NCBI GenBank assembly: GCA_003260075.1
Contig: QLIY01000498.1
Span: 1-64,000 of the forward strand
DNA from: Phallusia mammillata
Lineage: Eukaryota; Chordata; Ascidiacea; Phlebobranchia; Ascidiidae
Reading direction: 5' to 3'
DNA: 64,000 bases
Shown: positions 27,901-36,724 of the stretch, one piece after another
Numbering within the stretch: position 1 is the stretch's first letter
Layout: each line of letters starts with the position of its first letter
Made by a program: the position numbers and the translations under genes
Notes under the pieces: generated by a model
Databases searched by the model: none
Told to the model about the DNA's origin: nothing
Seen by the model: only the letters and a program-made list of their open reading frames with translations

Positions 27901-30900
27901 TTAAAAATGCTGTTCTTGCAACAGTAATTAAAAACATGTCCTACATATTTACATAACTTCTGTGTTAACTTTCAGATCACCACAAACTTTGGTGCATGTC
28001 GCCCAGTGTTTTTGGTCTATACCGAAGTTGTTTCAATTCTCTGTGACTACTTGATGGATGTTTTGGTAAGTTTCCCTTTTCATGATGTAGTACTATTTTA
28101 TGCCAATGGTTTCCTTTATTTTCATACAATTACCAAACTTGTGTGTTGAACGGTGAGTAGCATATTGTTCATGAGGGCAATATTACCACATTACCACAAA
28201 ATTTATTTAATATCCACATAAAATATTTTGTTTGTCAGGAGCAATTTGCAAAAATCTGTTTGTGCCTTTGCTATCTTAACTAGGATCAACAATGATCCAT
28301 AGATTTTGTGCTGTTGTGCCCTGATGGATTTTCATATTTAGTTTTTCATAAACAAGGCAATTTATGGGGCTTTACAGCAAATTTTGTAACCTAAACATTT
28401 CAAACCCTTGCGATAAGGTTGACTACACTGGTAGAATGTTGTTACTAGTCTGAAGGATTAGTGTGTTCATTTTTGATCTCTTGAATATGACAGAACAATA
28501 GACAAGGCGTACGTCCTTTCGAACTGAAATGGTTTTAAAGATAAAATAAGAAACTCATGAATTCAGGAGATTTAAGCATGAGCAAGTGTAGTGACTCTTG
28601 TAAAAACACAAGCATAAACATCGAAAATATGTAAAATGTTTGTAAGATCATGTTATGTTTTCACAGAATGGATTGTGGTTCTCGCTTGGCTGGATTTTGT
28701 TCTTCATAATCCCTGCAGCAATTGTGGGAATGAAACTTGCAAAGTTCTTCAGAAATTTCCGAGACTCAGATGAGGATTACAAGTAAGCTTTTGGCAAAAA
28801 TGATATTTGGTCGTTCCCAGTATTTGCTGATTTTGACATTAAAGTGACATTTACCCGTAAAAAAAACATGGAAACAACATACTTTTTCACTACTCATTAA
28901 GTTTTGCTGGTTAAAGGGACTCACATATTTTTCATTAAACACCTTTGCTTGAAGTATTCATTTCATTTTTAGTTTTCATGTGCCAAAATATAAGTCATAG
29001 ATGCCAGTGGTTCCAAGCCTTTATCGATGAATTCCTCACTATGCAATTCAAAACATTTTCATTCCTCCCCAAATAGACTAAATATGGGATGCTTAACTAT
29101 GCATAGATCAAAATTGGGTCTTTTATCAACATTATACGTTTAATTCCCAGAGCTAGAGTGTCTTTTATAAACTTTTATTTACAAACCATATGTATATAAA
29201 TGATAGTAAATTCCTCCCCTCAAGTTCCAAAATTCCTCCCTGGTTGGGAACCATTGTTATATGCTGACAGTATTTAAATTCAATTCACAAAAATATCATA
29301 AAATTTTCTTGTTTTCCGTAGAAGTGACGAAAATCCGTATTATACATTTCCCAGAGCAAACATATACAATTAAACTGTAAAGGTAACATATTTTACTGTA
29401 AAGTGAAAAAATATATTGTAGGGAGAAATATCTGCCCCAATTTGCCGAAGACATAGATAGACAAACCTAATTTTCTTTGAGCACTGCATGTGTATGATAA
29501 AGACAGCACTGCTTTGCGTACTTCCTCATAATTTTCCATGCACGTTGTAACTTTACATTTTTCATGACCACATAAATCTCCTTACAGTGGTGACTGGAAT
29601 GAAATGGACGGCTACAATCGAAGCAACAAGTGAGTATGGGTTAGAATAGTTGACATTATTCCTGTAACTTGTATTTGATGCTGTTTCATAGCATTTAAAG
29701 ATTCAGGCATCAAACCTAGCATTGACAAAACCGCCTTCTCAATGTTGTCAACTTCAAACTATGGCTAAGGAAATACAGTAAACCACGATATTTCTAGATT
29801 CTGCCCCCCCCCCCTTGTATTTGATGCTGTTTCATAGCATTTAAAGATTCAGGCATCAAACTTAGCATTGACAAAACCGCCTTCTCAAGGCTGTCAACTT
29901 CTTCAAACTATGGCTAAGGAAATACAGTAAACCACGATATTTGTAGATTCTTGTCATGGCCTTCATATCCTAAAAATGTTAGTGTAAAAATTCAATCACT
30001 CATTATTAAAATTGAAAAAAAGTCTGAATTGTAAAATATATTTAGGTTATGTCAAAAAGACTCCATAATCATAATACATTGAATATTGTATTTGGTGTTA
30101 AAAATACACAAATCTTGGAAAGTTTTGGAAATGTTACCAAGACTTACATCACCAAATCAATCCACAAAACAGTTACACAACCTCTAAACTGCCTATTTAC
30201 TGAAATTAGAACTGTCTAAATGCATTTTAAACATGAATTAGCCTTTGTGCAACTTTCACACTGTGACAAAACTAAAAAAAATATAATTTTCATCGCCGCA
30301 GTAACGGAGTTCCTCCCTCGTCAGCTTCAAAGTTTCGGTGAGATTCGACAATGACTGTTGTATTTGTTGCATGGTGTCGAATGGTTACCGTCTATGCAGC
30401 ATGTTCAAGGCTAAAAAATGCTGTAACAATTGCTACCACCAGCACATGGCAATAATTTGCTGTGTTTGACAATTGCACAAAATAATTTGGACGTGCATGT
30501 GAAGTTTTCGCACTACTTTTAACTATGCTAAACACTTTAACACCTCCCACAGAGCAACACATTTGTATGATGTATGTGTTGATGTGTTTAGGCACAGGTA
30601 AATGCACCACAAAAAACACTGTTGTTTAGTTGTTGTTGTTGTTTTTGCTGTTAATAATGCAAACCATGCACATTCACAAGAAGCAAGGTGCATATTGTAT
30701 ATGATATATAACTCGAATAGGAAGTCCTAACCCAACCCCCCCCCCCTATATTTAGGTTATGTCAAAAAGACTCCATAATCATAATACATTGAATGTTTTA
30801 TTTGTTGTTAAAAATACACAAATCTTGGAAAGTTTTGGAAATGTAAGAGTCACACCAACAAATCAATACACAAAACAGTTGCACAGCCCCAAACTTCTTA

Positions 30901-33466
30901 TTTACTGAAATTTAAAATTTTCAAATGCATTTTAAACATGAATTAGCCATTGTGCAACTTTCACACTGTGACAAAACTAAAAAAAATATAATTTTCATCG
31001 CCCGCAGTAATGGAGTTCCTCCCTCGTCAGCTTCAAAGTTTCGGTGAGATTCGACAATGACTGTTGTATTTGTTGCATGGTGTCGAATGGTTACCGTCTA
31101 TGCAGCATGTTCAGTGCTAAAAAATGCTGTAACAATTGCTACCATCACATGGCAATAATTTGCTATGTTTGACAATTGCACAAAATAATTTGGACATGCA
31201 TGTGAAGTTTTCGCACTACTTTTAACTATGCTAAACACTTTAACACCTCCCACAGAGCAACACATTTGTATGATGTATGTGTTGATGTGTTTAGGCCCCC
31301 CCCCCAACTTGCTTTGAAATGTGTTATTATGAATTTACTACAGTGATTGGCGGCTCTAGTAACAACCATACTTACAGATGTATTGGGTGTTTTTTTTTAA
31401 CTTGTTTGTCCATTTCTTTGTACCCTGTGTCTAATAAGAATGACAGAAGTGAATCCCCCCCCCCCAACTTGCTTTGAAATGTGTTATTATGAATTTACTA
31501 CAGTGATTGGCGGTTCTAGTAACAACCATACTTACAGATATATTTAGTGTTGTTGTTTTTTACTTGTTTGTCCATTTCTTTGTACCCTGTGTCTAACAAG
31601 AATGACAGAAGTGAATTGAAATTGTAGGAATTGACATGAAAATTATGAAGTAAATTTGACAGCCGTTTTGCCTATTCAGTATAAGTTAATAGATAAATAT
31701 TCTGAAACAGATAAATATTAAAACTTTACTTTGATAAACAATGGGCCTAAAAATGCCTTTATTTTAAAACCCTTTATTGTTCTATCTAGTGATTCATAAC
31801 CGGCTAAAACATACTAAACCGGATCTTATTTATGCTTAAATTACATTTCAAACGAATTAAAATGATGTGACTCTTTACTTTATCTACACTTCCTGCTAGT
31901 AATTATGCTAGCTATGTGAAATGCAAATGCTATAAGTCTGTTTAATCGCATAACCAACATACAAAGTTTTATGTGCAAATACCCAAAGATTTTGTAACAT
32001 ATGGCTACAGTTGACATTTTCAATCTGTATGCAATAAAACAGTTTATGCGATTAACCAGGCTGTATATGTATAAATATACAGTATATTTGTATGGTATTT
32101 ACCTAATTTCCAATATTTTTAAATTAGCTCAGTGCACAATGTAAACTTGTAGTTTAAACATGTCTATGGTGGTAAACATGGCCACTATTTGAGTCTGAAA
32201 AAATGACATTAACTCAATATTCTAGGTTTTGAAGCCCATATGATGGTTGAAGACCATACCGAAGGTTTATATTACTAACCTATTGCTTTGAGACTAAACT
32301 AACCCTATCTTTGCATGCTTGCTTTGCTTGGGTAGATTTGTTTCATCGCAGAGGCAAGTAAAATTAAGCTTAAGTGTAACATACATCTGCTTTGAGAGTT
32401 TGTTCACTGAGTGATAACATGTAGTGTTTAAATTGGGTTTTTAACAAGCATTGTGAGGCAAATAGGCAAATTTAACTTCGGAAATAATATTGTGAACTGC
32501 ACTTGCTTGTACAATGTGTAAAATGTGGTGCTAATCGGTTTTGAATTTTAACATGTTTTTAAAATATTTTAACTTCAATTTTTATGCAATAGCAATATTA
32601 CTAGTCTTGCAGTGATTAAAATGTTTCAATTTTTATTTAAAAAATGCCAAAAAAATTTATATTTATTTTATACTATATTTTATTTGCTGTTTAAATGGCA
32701 ATTAAAAAATATATTTTTTCCTGCTTTTTTGAAATCTTTTCATGGAAATGTTTGATTAGATACCTTTCACAATTTGCAAAACTAATATATGTGTGTACAA
32801 ATACTGGATATTTTTGCAACACAAATGCTTCAAAATGGCTTTACAAGTTGCACGTAACAGTTAATTTAATTAGCAATGCACTGCATATAGCTTAAAACTC
32901 AAAATCAATTTTTTGAAGTCATTGATTTTGGTAATTTTTTTATCATTAGTTACCTAAACGTGATGAAAAGTGTGGAGAAACCATACCCCTTGAATTTTAC
33001 CACAATATTAATTGTACAATTTTTTCCATCCTATAATGTTGTTCAGTATATGAGGCAAATGACAGTTTTCTTTTGTTTTCAATCTGTCGGTTTAAAACTA
33101 CAGACATGCAAGTTTCCAATAATTGCTGTAACTAACGACCTAAGGGCCTTTTCAATCCCAAATAAAACATAAAAAGCCAGGTTTTTGAAAAACAGCGCGA
33201 ACTGTTAATGTGCCATCACCTGAACAAATTATGCTTCGACTGCTAATCAATTTTAATTACAAATTATGTTCCCTAATCTAAAAAAATTAACAAATGGTTT
33301 GGAAAGATGTTTTTTGGCTAAAATATGTGTATTCCTGTTACAACATTTAAATTGTTATCTAAATTCGAGTGGTATGGTGCCCATGCTTTTTGACAATGAA
33401 AAATAAACTTAACTTGATTTTTATGATTTCAGGTCTGCGAAAATTCATCCGTCGCAGTACTATTGA
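6129..33466 (+). CDS. PROM1: Prominin (five-pass membrane glycoprotein, CD133 family)
   Basis: Main exons: 6129-6275, 6517-6628, 6920-6990, 9913-10121, 13090-13274, 14681-14770, 16163-16365, 18825-18963, 19757-19916, 20385-20531, 20665-20791, 21563-21660 (or 22713-22795), 23701-23844, 24204-24291, 26257-26340, 26441-26581, 26977-27126, 27976-28065, 28667-28782, 29588-29629, 30302-30337, 33433-33466. All have AG/GT borders and matching phases. With the C-run insertion in exon 1 removed, the product is about 851 aa; human PROM1 is 865. It has a signal peptide, five membrane segments, a Cys-rich stretch after TM1 (CCCRTCCDNCGGE) and two large N-glycosylated loops. Prominins bind cholesterol and mark membrane protrusions and photoreceptor discs. 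Recognition is from family knowledge without an alignment. Orthology to PROM1 rather than PROM2 or PROM3 is unresolved. Confidence 0.93.
6951..9640. repeat. C-run junctions with duplicated flanks in prominin intron 3
   Basis: C runs at 7088-7097, 7555-7564 and 9508-9517. Copies: 6951-7080 with 7098-7145 and 7267-7350 (first copy carries exon 3); 7472-7554 with 7565-7648; about 9380-9507 with 9518-9640. The longest C run of the window, 6808-6834, lies just upstream and has no obvious flanking copy. Confidence 0.8.
9913..13274 (+). CDS. PROM1: Prominin exons 4-5: TM1, Cys-rich cytoplasmic loop, TM2
   Basis: Exon 4 (9913-10121) encodes TM1 (YMTCLVAGCLFIIFVPLVGA), then the CCCRTCCDNCGGE cluster that is diagnostic for prominins, then the start of TM2 (LCISLLILTVFM). 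Exon 5 (13090-13274) completes TM2 and opens the first large extracellular loop (DNVPVQFDYVTDQYGLLDGR). A second partial copy of exon 5 lies at 13382-13495 after a C run. It has several base changes, including Gly to Ser before LLDGR, and no acceptor, so it is read as an allelic fragment. Confidence 0.92.
13802..13926. mobile_element. Short inverted-repeat MITE
   Basis: Ends cagtggtgaaattcgaacc and tttgaatcccaccactg are inverted and largely complementary. A related fragment (gatagaaccggctgacaaaa ... ttgaatctcacctctgg) is at about 53616-53657. No convincing target duplication was found. Confidence 0.5.
14681..14770 (+). CDS. PROM1: Prominin exon 6, copy a
   Basis: The exon has 90 bases, phase 1 to phase 1, acceptor tttttttcag and donor gtaagt. 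It encodes IDQSVGVPVQQTFNAAAQPV and TELETLST, corresponding to the vertebrate segment around NSINSVLGGGILDRL. A second intact exon with the same phases is at 15472-15561. Confidence 0.85.
15472..15561 (+). CDS. PROM1: Prominin exon 6, copy b
   Basis: This is also 90 bases with phase 1 to phase 1 and intact splice sites. It differs from copy a at 9 of 90 positions by my count, giving Thr to Gln, Ala to Gly, Thr to Ala and Thr to Ala changes. The flanking introns are also alike (from about 14030 and from 14854), and a C run lies between the copies. It is either a second haplotype wrongly placed in tandem or a true exon duplication. Only one copy is needed for a normal-length product. Confidence 0.6.
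15818..15927. mobile_element. Small hAT-type MITE
   Basis: 110 bases beginning caggggtttttaacc and ending ggttaagaaccactg, flanked by gtgcaagt and gtgtaagt (7 of 8 identical). It lies in a prominin intron. Confidence 0.75.
16163..19916 (+). CDS. PROM1: Prominin exons 7-9: first large extracellular loop
   Basis: Exons 16163-16365, 18825-18963 and 19757-19916. Sequence features are many NXT sites (NNIT, NNTI), a Cys pair (ACNGTALCDS) that matches the conserved loop cysteines of vertebrate prominins, and long helical heptad-like stretches. A short repeat of the last part of exon 7 (about 16842-16880) follows the C run at 16831-16840 and has a donor but no acceptor, so it is an artefactual or allelic fragment. 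Confidence 0.88.
16366..18824 (+). other. Prominin intron 7
   Basis: Contains the C run 16831-16840 and its flanking copies (about 16330-16800 and 16842-17280). From 17280 to 18824 no exon, repeat or RNA gene was recognised; small open frames lack support. Confidence 0.5.
20385..20791 (+). CDS. PROM1: Prominin exons 10-11: TM3, Cys loop, TM4
   Basis: Exon 20385-20531 encodes TM3 (AAGIVLGSLVAVICLFYLLG) followed by LFCGCGAYKADPSNRPC. Exon 20665-20791 encodes TM4 (FSFIFSWLLMILVTLSFTIG) and GERYVCQNFESPYEGLK. The LLGLFCGCG and NCGG elements match prominin TM3/TM4 (LGLLCGVCGY, NTGG). Junction phases are 2 and 0. Confidence 0.92.
21563..21660 (+). CDS. PROM1: Prominin exon 12, alternative A
   Basis: The exon is 98 bases, starts in phase 0 and ends in phase 2, with acceptor tttttctacaag and donor gtaagg. 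It encodes FADDVLWNFYGSVLG then TSLYGSPNIDLDISDVI, leading into SCQ of the next exon (23701). It occupies the same place in the protein as exon B at 22713-22795. No C run lies between A and B and they are not copies of each other, so this pair is not explained by the assembly problem. Confidence 0.82.
22713..22795 (+). CDS. PROM1: Prominin exon 12, alternative B
   Basis: The exon is 83 bases, phase 0 to phase 2, with acceptor tttcattgtag and donor gtaagg. It encodes FTDRILNGSLDDTLQMPGAN and ITLYGIVE and joins the next exon as ESCQ. It starts with the same F-x-D-x-x-L pattern as exon A. Joining A directly to B gives att cac tga, a stop after two codons, so the two must be mutually exclusive in a full-length product. 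With B the protein would be about 846 aa. Confidence 0.8.
22986..23164. mobile_element. pogo/mariner-type MITE
   Basis: Ends cagtacaccttgattaatcc and, inverted, cagtaaatctcgtttaaacc, flanked by TA on both sides. The CAGTAAACCT-like ends match the copy at 46971-47139. It lies in the prominin intron after alternative exon B. Confidence 0.65.
23701..28065 (+). CDS. PROM1: Prominin exons 13-18: second large extracellular loop
   Basis: Exons 23701-23844, 24204-24291, 26257-26340, 26441-26581, 26977-27126 and 27976-28065. Recognisable pieces are RFNVTEFVANATEQV, a conserved Gly-Leu/Ile-Asp block (LTTSGLDSINFTAYLET, compare CGIDRMNYDSYLAQT in vertebrates), and FGACRPVFLVYTEVVSILCD before TM5 with the two conserved cysteines. 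N-glycosylation motifs recur. The large intron 24900-26256 holds a repeat element. Confidence 0.9.
24691..25284 (+). repeat. Direct duplicate carrying a second copy of prominin exon 14
   Basis: About 590 bases repeat the segment 24078-24679 with very few differences, after the C run 24680-24689. It contains a full copy of the 88-base exon (24812-24899) with intact splice sites. Using both exon copies would shift the frame (88 is not a multiple of three), so only one can be used. Placement next to a C run points to an assembly duplicate. Confidence 0.8.
25224..26033. mobile_element. Probable non-autonomous element with short inverted ends
   Basis: It begins atgggtcccc and ends ggggacccat (inverted), about 810 bases. 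Inside, a unit of about 150 bases (gtttgtccgactygttttt ... gatgtgcatcccactttgt) is repeated in tandem near 25305-25420 and 25462-25562. No clear target duplication and no transposase were seen, so the boundaries and class are tentative. Confidence 0.4.
27381..27799. mobile_element. hAT-type MITE with internal GTACCGATACCGAGTAC repeats
   Basis: Inverted ends tagtgatggga and tcccatcacta are flanked by the exact octamer gttctaaa at 27373-27380 and 27800-27807. Subterminal regions repeat accgagtacgagta-like words on both sides, the usual layout of hAT transposase binding arrays. The long minus-strand open frame across it encodes nothing recognisable. Confidence 0.85.
28667..28782 (+). CDS. PROM1: Prominin exon 19: TM5 and start of cytoplasmic tail
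   Basis: It encodes NGLWFSLGWILFFIIPAAIV then GMKLAKFFRNFRDSDEDYK. This matches the vertebrate fifth membrane segment ([20 protein letters not shown], then AVKLAKYYRRMDSED). It ends in phase 2, which allows direct joining to 29322 or 29588. Confidence 0.93.
29005..29256. mobile_element. hAT-type MITE
   Basis: Begins cagtggttccaagcc and ends ggttgggaaccattg, with flanks atagatgc and ttatatgc (6 of 8). The body ('attcctcact', 'caattcaaaacattttcat') matches the copy at 39411-39645. It lies in a prominin intron. Confidence 0.7.
29322..29382 (+). CDS. PROM1: Prominin alternative tail exon with in-frame stop
   Basis: The acceptor ttttccgtag is followed by a phase-2-compatible start giving SDENPYYTFPRANIYN and a stop at 29371-29373, then a donor-like aaag|gtaaca. 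If included it would give a short tail ending PRANIYN; if skipped, exon 28667-28782 joins 29588-29629 in frame. Vertebrate prominins are known for alternative cytoplasmic tails, which makes this plausible. Expression is not shown by the sequence. Confidence 0.5.
29588..33466 (+). CDS. PROM1: Prominin C-terminal tail exons 20-22
   Basis: Small exons 29588-29629 (NGDWNEMDGYNRSNK), 30302-30337 (NGVPPSSASKF) and 33433-33466 (RSAKIHPSQYY, stop TGA 33464-33466) form a cytoplasmic tail with several tyrosines, as in other prominins. A duplicate of the 36-base exon at 31008-31043, with one synonymous change, lies inside a repeated block after the C run 30736-30746 and is probably allelic. Including it would add 12 residues in frame. 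Confidence 0.78.
29669..31620. repeat. Four C-run junctions with duplicated flanks in prominin tail introns
   Basis: C runs at 29804-29814, 30736-30746, 31296-31305 and 31455-31465. Copies: 29669-29803 with 29815-29951; about 30042-30607 with 30747-31295 (carries the tail exon copy); 31306-31454 with 31466-31619. The copies differ at a few percent of sites. Without the duplicates this part of the gene would be roughly 850 bases shorter. Confidence 0.85.
31937..32062. repeat. Possible short inverted-repeat element
   Basis: ctgtttaatcgcataa near 31937 is answered by ttatgcgattaaccag near 32045, an inverted pair of about 16 bases around an A+T-rich core. No target duplication was identified. 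The rest of the intron 31620-33432 shows no exon or recognised repeat. Confidence 0.35.
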
Positions 33467-33696
33467 AAACATGAAGCAAAAATGTTCCAGACCGACCCTT
33501 GTCAATCAATGACAACTACTGCTTTCTAGATATTCTAAGATTTTTTATCCGTTTTGCTTTTTATTTGCCTTTCGCTGCTTAATAGCGCCGCATCATTGCA
33601 ACACATGACGTCTCTTAGGTTTTAAATAATTTCTGCCATGACACTGTGGAAAAGACTTTGTGATGAGGCAATAGCGTGTTTTCCAACATTAATCGC

Positions 33697-33702
33697 AATA
33701 AA
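33697..33702 (+). terminator. Prominin polyadenylation signal
   Basis: AATAAA occurs 231 bases after the prominin stop codon, followed by a T/G-rich stretch. It is the first hexamer downstream of the stop on this strand. Confidence 0.6.
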
Positions 33703-33719
33703 GTGGGTTTAATAGCAAG

Positions 33720-35056
33720 TTTCATACAGTCAACTGTAATTGCGTGTTTGTTAACTAGTTTTAGAATCTATTTGAGGCATTAAACCATTTTTTTAAAGTT
33801 TAACAGTGAAAATAACAGCCCAAATAGATGTAAAAAGCTACATGCTTAATATTTCAAATGTTTCGGCAAATGCTCATGCCATTATCAGTGATATGAAGGC
33901 CACATCAGTTACACCCGTTTATATTCACTTGGTCATGTGAACCACTTTTACTGTTGACTGTATAAATCTTGTTAAGAAACCTACTTTTATAATCTAAGCT
34001 GTTGATAATGCCAACTTTACGTAAGTTAGAGTGCAATCTTAATATGTGCCCTGAGATAAACTAAAAAAGCTACTAATTGGTACAGATTTATAATGCTTAA
34101 TGTTAAGCAATGTGAAGTCGCATTCAAAATCAAATACTTTGTGTTGAAACTGTAAGCTTAACAACAGGCCTGTATTTTCTAAAAATCCTGAAATTGGTTG
34201 CATGCCATTTAAATCGGTAAATTTGTATCACAGGACTTTGTATATTTCAAATATTGTTTATTGGTCTTGACATGACTACACAAGTTCCAAGCTATTTAAC
34301 TCGTTACCACAAAAAACATTTTTTTGTTTTGCAAAATTCATTGTTTATTTGAGTTCCTTCAAAATACTGACACCAGATGTTATAAATTTTGGTTAAGCTA
34401 CTAAATTGACATGCTTAAAAGTTGACTGAAAAATTTGCATCACCTCTGCAGCTAAATTTTTCGAACCTAGAAATAAGTGCTTTTTGAGGTCTTGGATTAC
34501 CTTATTTTTTATTCATGACTTTCGTAAATATTATCATAGACATTTGTACAAGATTTGCGGATTTTCTACAATACGCTGCTTTTAAACTTGCAGTAATTTG
34601 CAAACAACTAACAGTATACTGTTATGTAGCTTTTTTGGCAATCAACTTGTCCGCGTACTGCTCATAATTTTCTTTACAAAAATTTTTAGTTTGTTTTTTG
34701 TGTATAGTTTACTTTTTTGGTACCAACCAATGTTGTTTTATATATTTAGCTGGTTCATTTTTCTTAAATCTCATTTTTCAATTTTATAAATATAGCACCT
34801 GCTTCAACAACCAAAGCATTGTTTTTGTTCCGTGTATTTTATACATAAGATATATATTATATCACTGACTTTCATCTAAAAAACAGGGCGCATTCAGTAA
34901 TACCAGTATGTACATTTCTTACCAATTTGCATAATGAAACAAACTACACTTAGTATAAAGCGCCAACTGTCCAGAATAAAAATTGTGCGTCATTGCTTTC
35001 ACAATGTTTTGAAACAATCAAGTGACCGTCGACGCTTGAATTGGAAGATGACTGTC
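33720..35056. other. Convergent intergenic region between prominin and TM9SF2
   Basis: The 3' ends of the two genes face each other here. No coding exon was seen. A MITE-like fragment with the words 'cggcaaatgctcatgccatt' and 'atcagtgatatg' lies at about 33795-33925 and is related to the element at 43884-44053. The minus-strand poly(A) signal of TM9SF2 was not assigned; several TTTATT hexamers are candidates. Confidence 0.5.
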
Positions 35057-36724
35057 TCAATCCACCTTCACTGCACTGTAAATTTTCCTCACAAACCAGT
35101 AACAAGCAGAAAAACCGATGGTACCTGCAAGCGCAAAATAAAATTCTGGTTGATGCTTTGGCAAATTGTGGCATAAACAAGCACATACAGTTTTACCCCC
35201 CCCCCGCAAGCGCAAAATAAAATTCTGGTTGATGCTTTGGCAAATTGTGGCATTGATTGGGAAACAAACAAGCACATACAGTTTTTAAAATAGATATAGC
35301 TTGGCAGTAGTAGTGAAGTCCCCTAATTTGAAAGCATTGTTGTGAAACAAAGTTAACATAGAATGTGATTCTAAATGTAAAATGACTTATGCATCCCATT
35401 TGGCATGCAGTATTAATGGTTAAAGTACACTATAATATTACGGGCATAAACAAAGTAATTGTTAAAGAAGTGCTGTCAACAGGTTAATGCAAAGGTTAAA
35501 CTTACTGTTTTAAAACCTTTATATTTTTCCCTGTTACCCACTATAACAGTTTTTTTACAAATATTTGTGGTGGATGTAAGGTGCTTGACCAGAATGACCA
35601 GACAGGATTAAAGAGGTCTGATATATAGCTTAAAACAGGTTGATGCAAAGGTTAAACTTACCTGTGAACAAAAAGATGAGCACCGACATAATGAAGGTAT
35701 AACCGAAGTAAAGAATTCCGGAAGCCAATCCCTCAACTGCCAAGTGGGTGAAATAAAAGCGAATCGCGTAAAAGAAAAAGTAGACAGCTGTGAACCCTGA
35801 TGTAAGGAATGATCGCCACCACCAGCGATAATCCTAAAACAAATGTAATTTTTGTTGGTAAATATGAAAATAAACTATAGGTACTTGTATAGTTTTCTTT
35901 CTGTTTTCCATTTTTGCTTCTGGTAAACATTTATTTCAGAAGTTGTGTTGATCAAACCAAGATACAGATAAATTGGATTACTTTCATGACATGTGAGTGC
36001 TATGTCATTTATTTGTAAAAAAAACTCAGTAAATTATGGCAACTCCATAAAAACCCTGATAGAAACTGAAGTAGGTCACAAAAAAGCCTAAAGCTAGAAT
36101 TATTTGGAGTGTTTCTTACTGCAACCCTCATAGATTACGTAGAGATAGACCAATTATAAAATACCGCTTATTGGTGTCTGTCTTTTTGTCATCGGACGGC
36201 CGATAAACAGTATGTTTGTAATTATGTTATTTTTGCTTGGCACAACTGTGTCTCGCCTTAACCATTGCCCAGTCACTGATCGGTATCAAGGCAAATTAAT
36301 GATGAATGCTTTGGTTTGATGCTAGTTTCGTTTTTACACAATTGCCCTCATTTATATGTGTCACAAACCACAACCTTTGAACTTAAATTGCTGTAAACAA
36401 AACAAAAAACAGTTTTCAGCCTACTTAACTATCGATAATTGGCTCAGTCCTTAAAAAATCATATCGGTCTATCTCAAAATTGCAATTACTCCGAAACATT
36501 TTATGCAGCAGAGCAAGGGTTCAGGCAGGAAATGAATATGGCTTTAGTAAGAAAACCAATTGAGAATTGTGTTGCTATTTCCTTATGGCAAAGTATTGTA
36601 GTTTATAAATACCTCAGCAGCTAGATGGAAGTAGCATAGAAGGATTGTTGTTTCACTGCTTGTAATCACAAGGATAACGGCCACCAAGAACAGAAAACCA
36701 AACATGTAATACATTTGGTGGGAC
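35057..36724 (-). CDS. TM9SF2: TM9SF2 exons 13-15: last membrane segments and KVD tail
   Basis: Exon 13 (36724-36613) encodes [20 protein letters not shown], exon 14 (35833-35662) encodes [20 protein letters not shown] and [20 protein letters not shown], and exon 15 (35124-35057) encodes [21 protein letters not shown] then stop. A second copy of the intron next to exon 15 (35127-35195 and 35205-35286) flanks the C run 35196-35204; the exon itself is single. Confidence 0.94.

Noticed and set aside
30392..31307. Two similar minus-strand open frames of 75 and 69 codons
   Set aside because: They are the same chance frame in two copies of a duplicated prominin intron segment.
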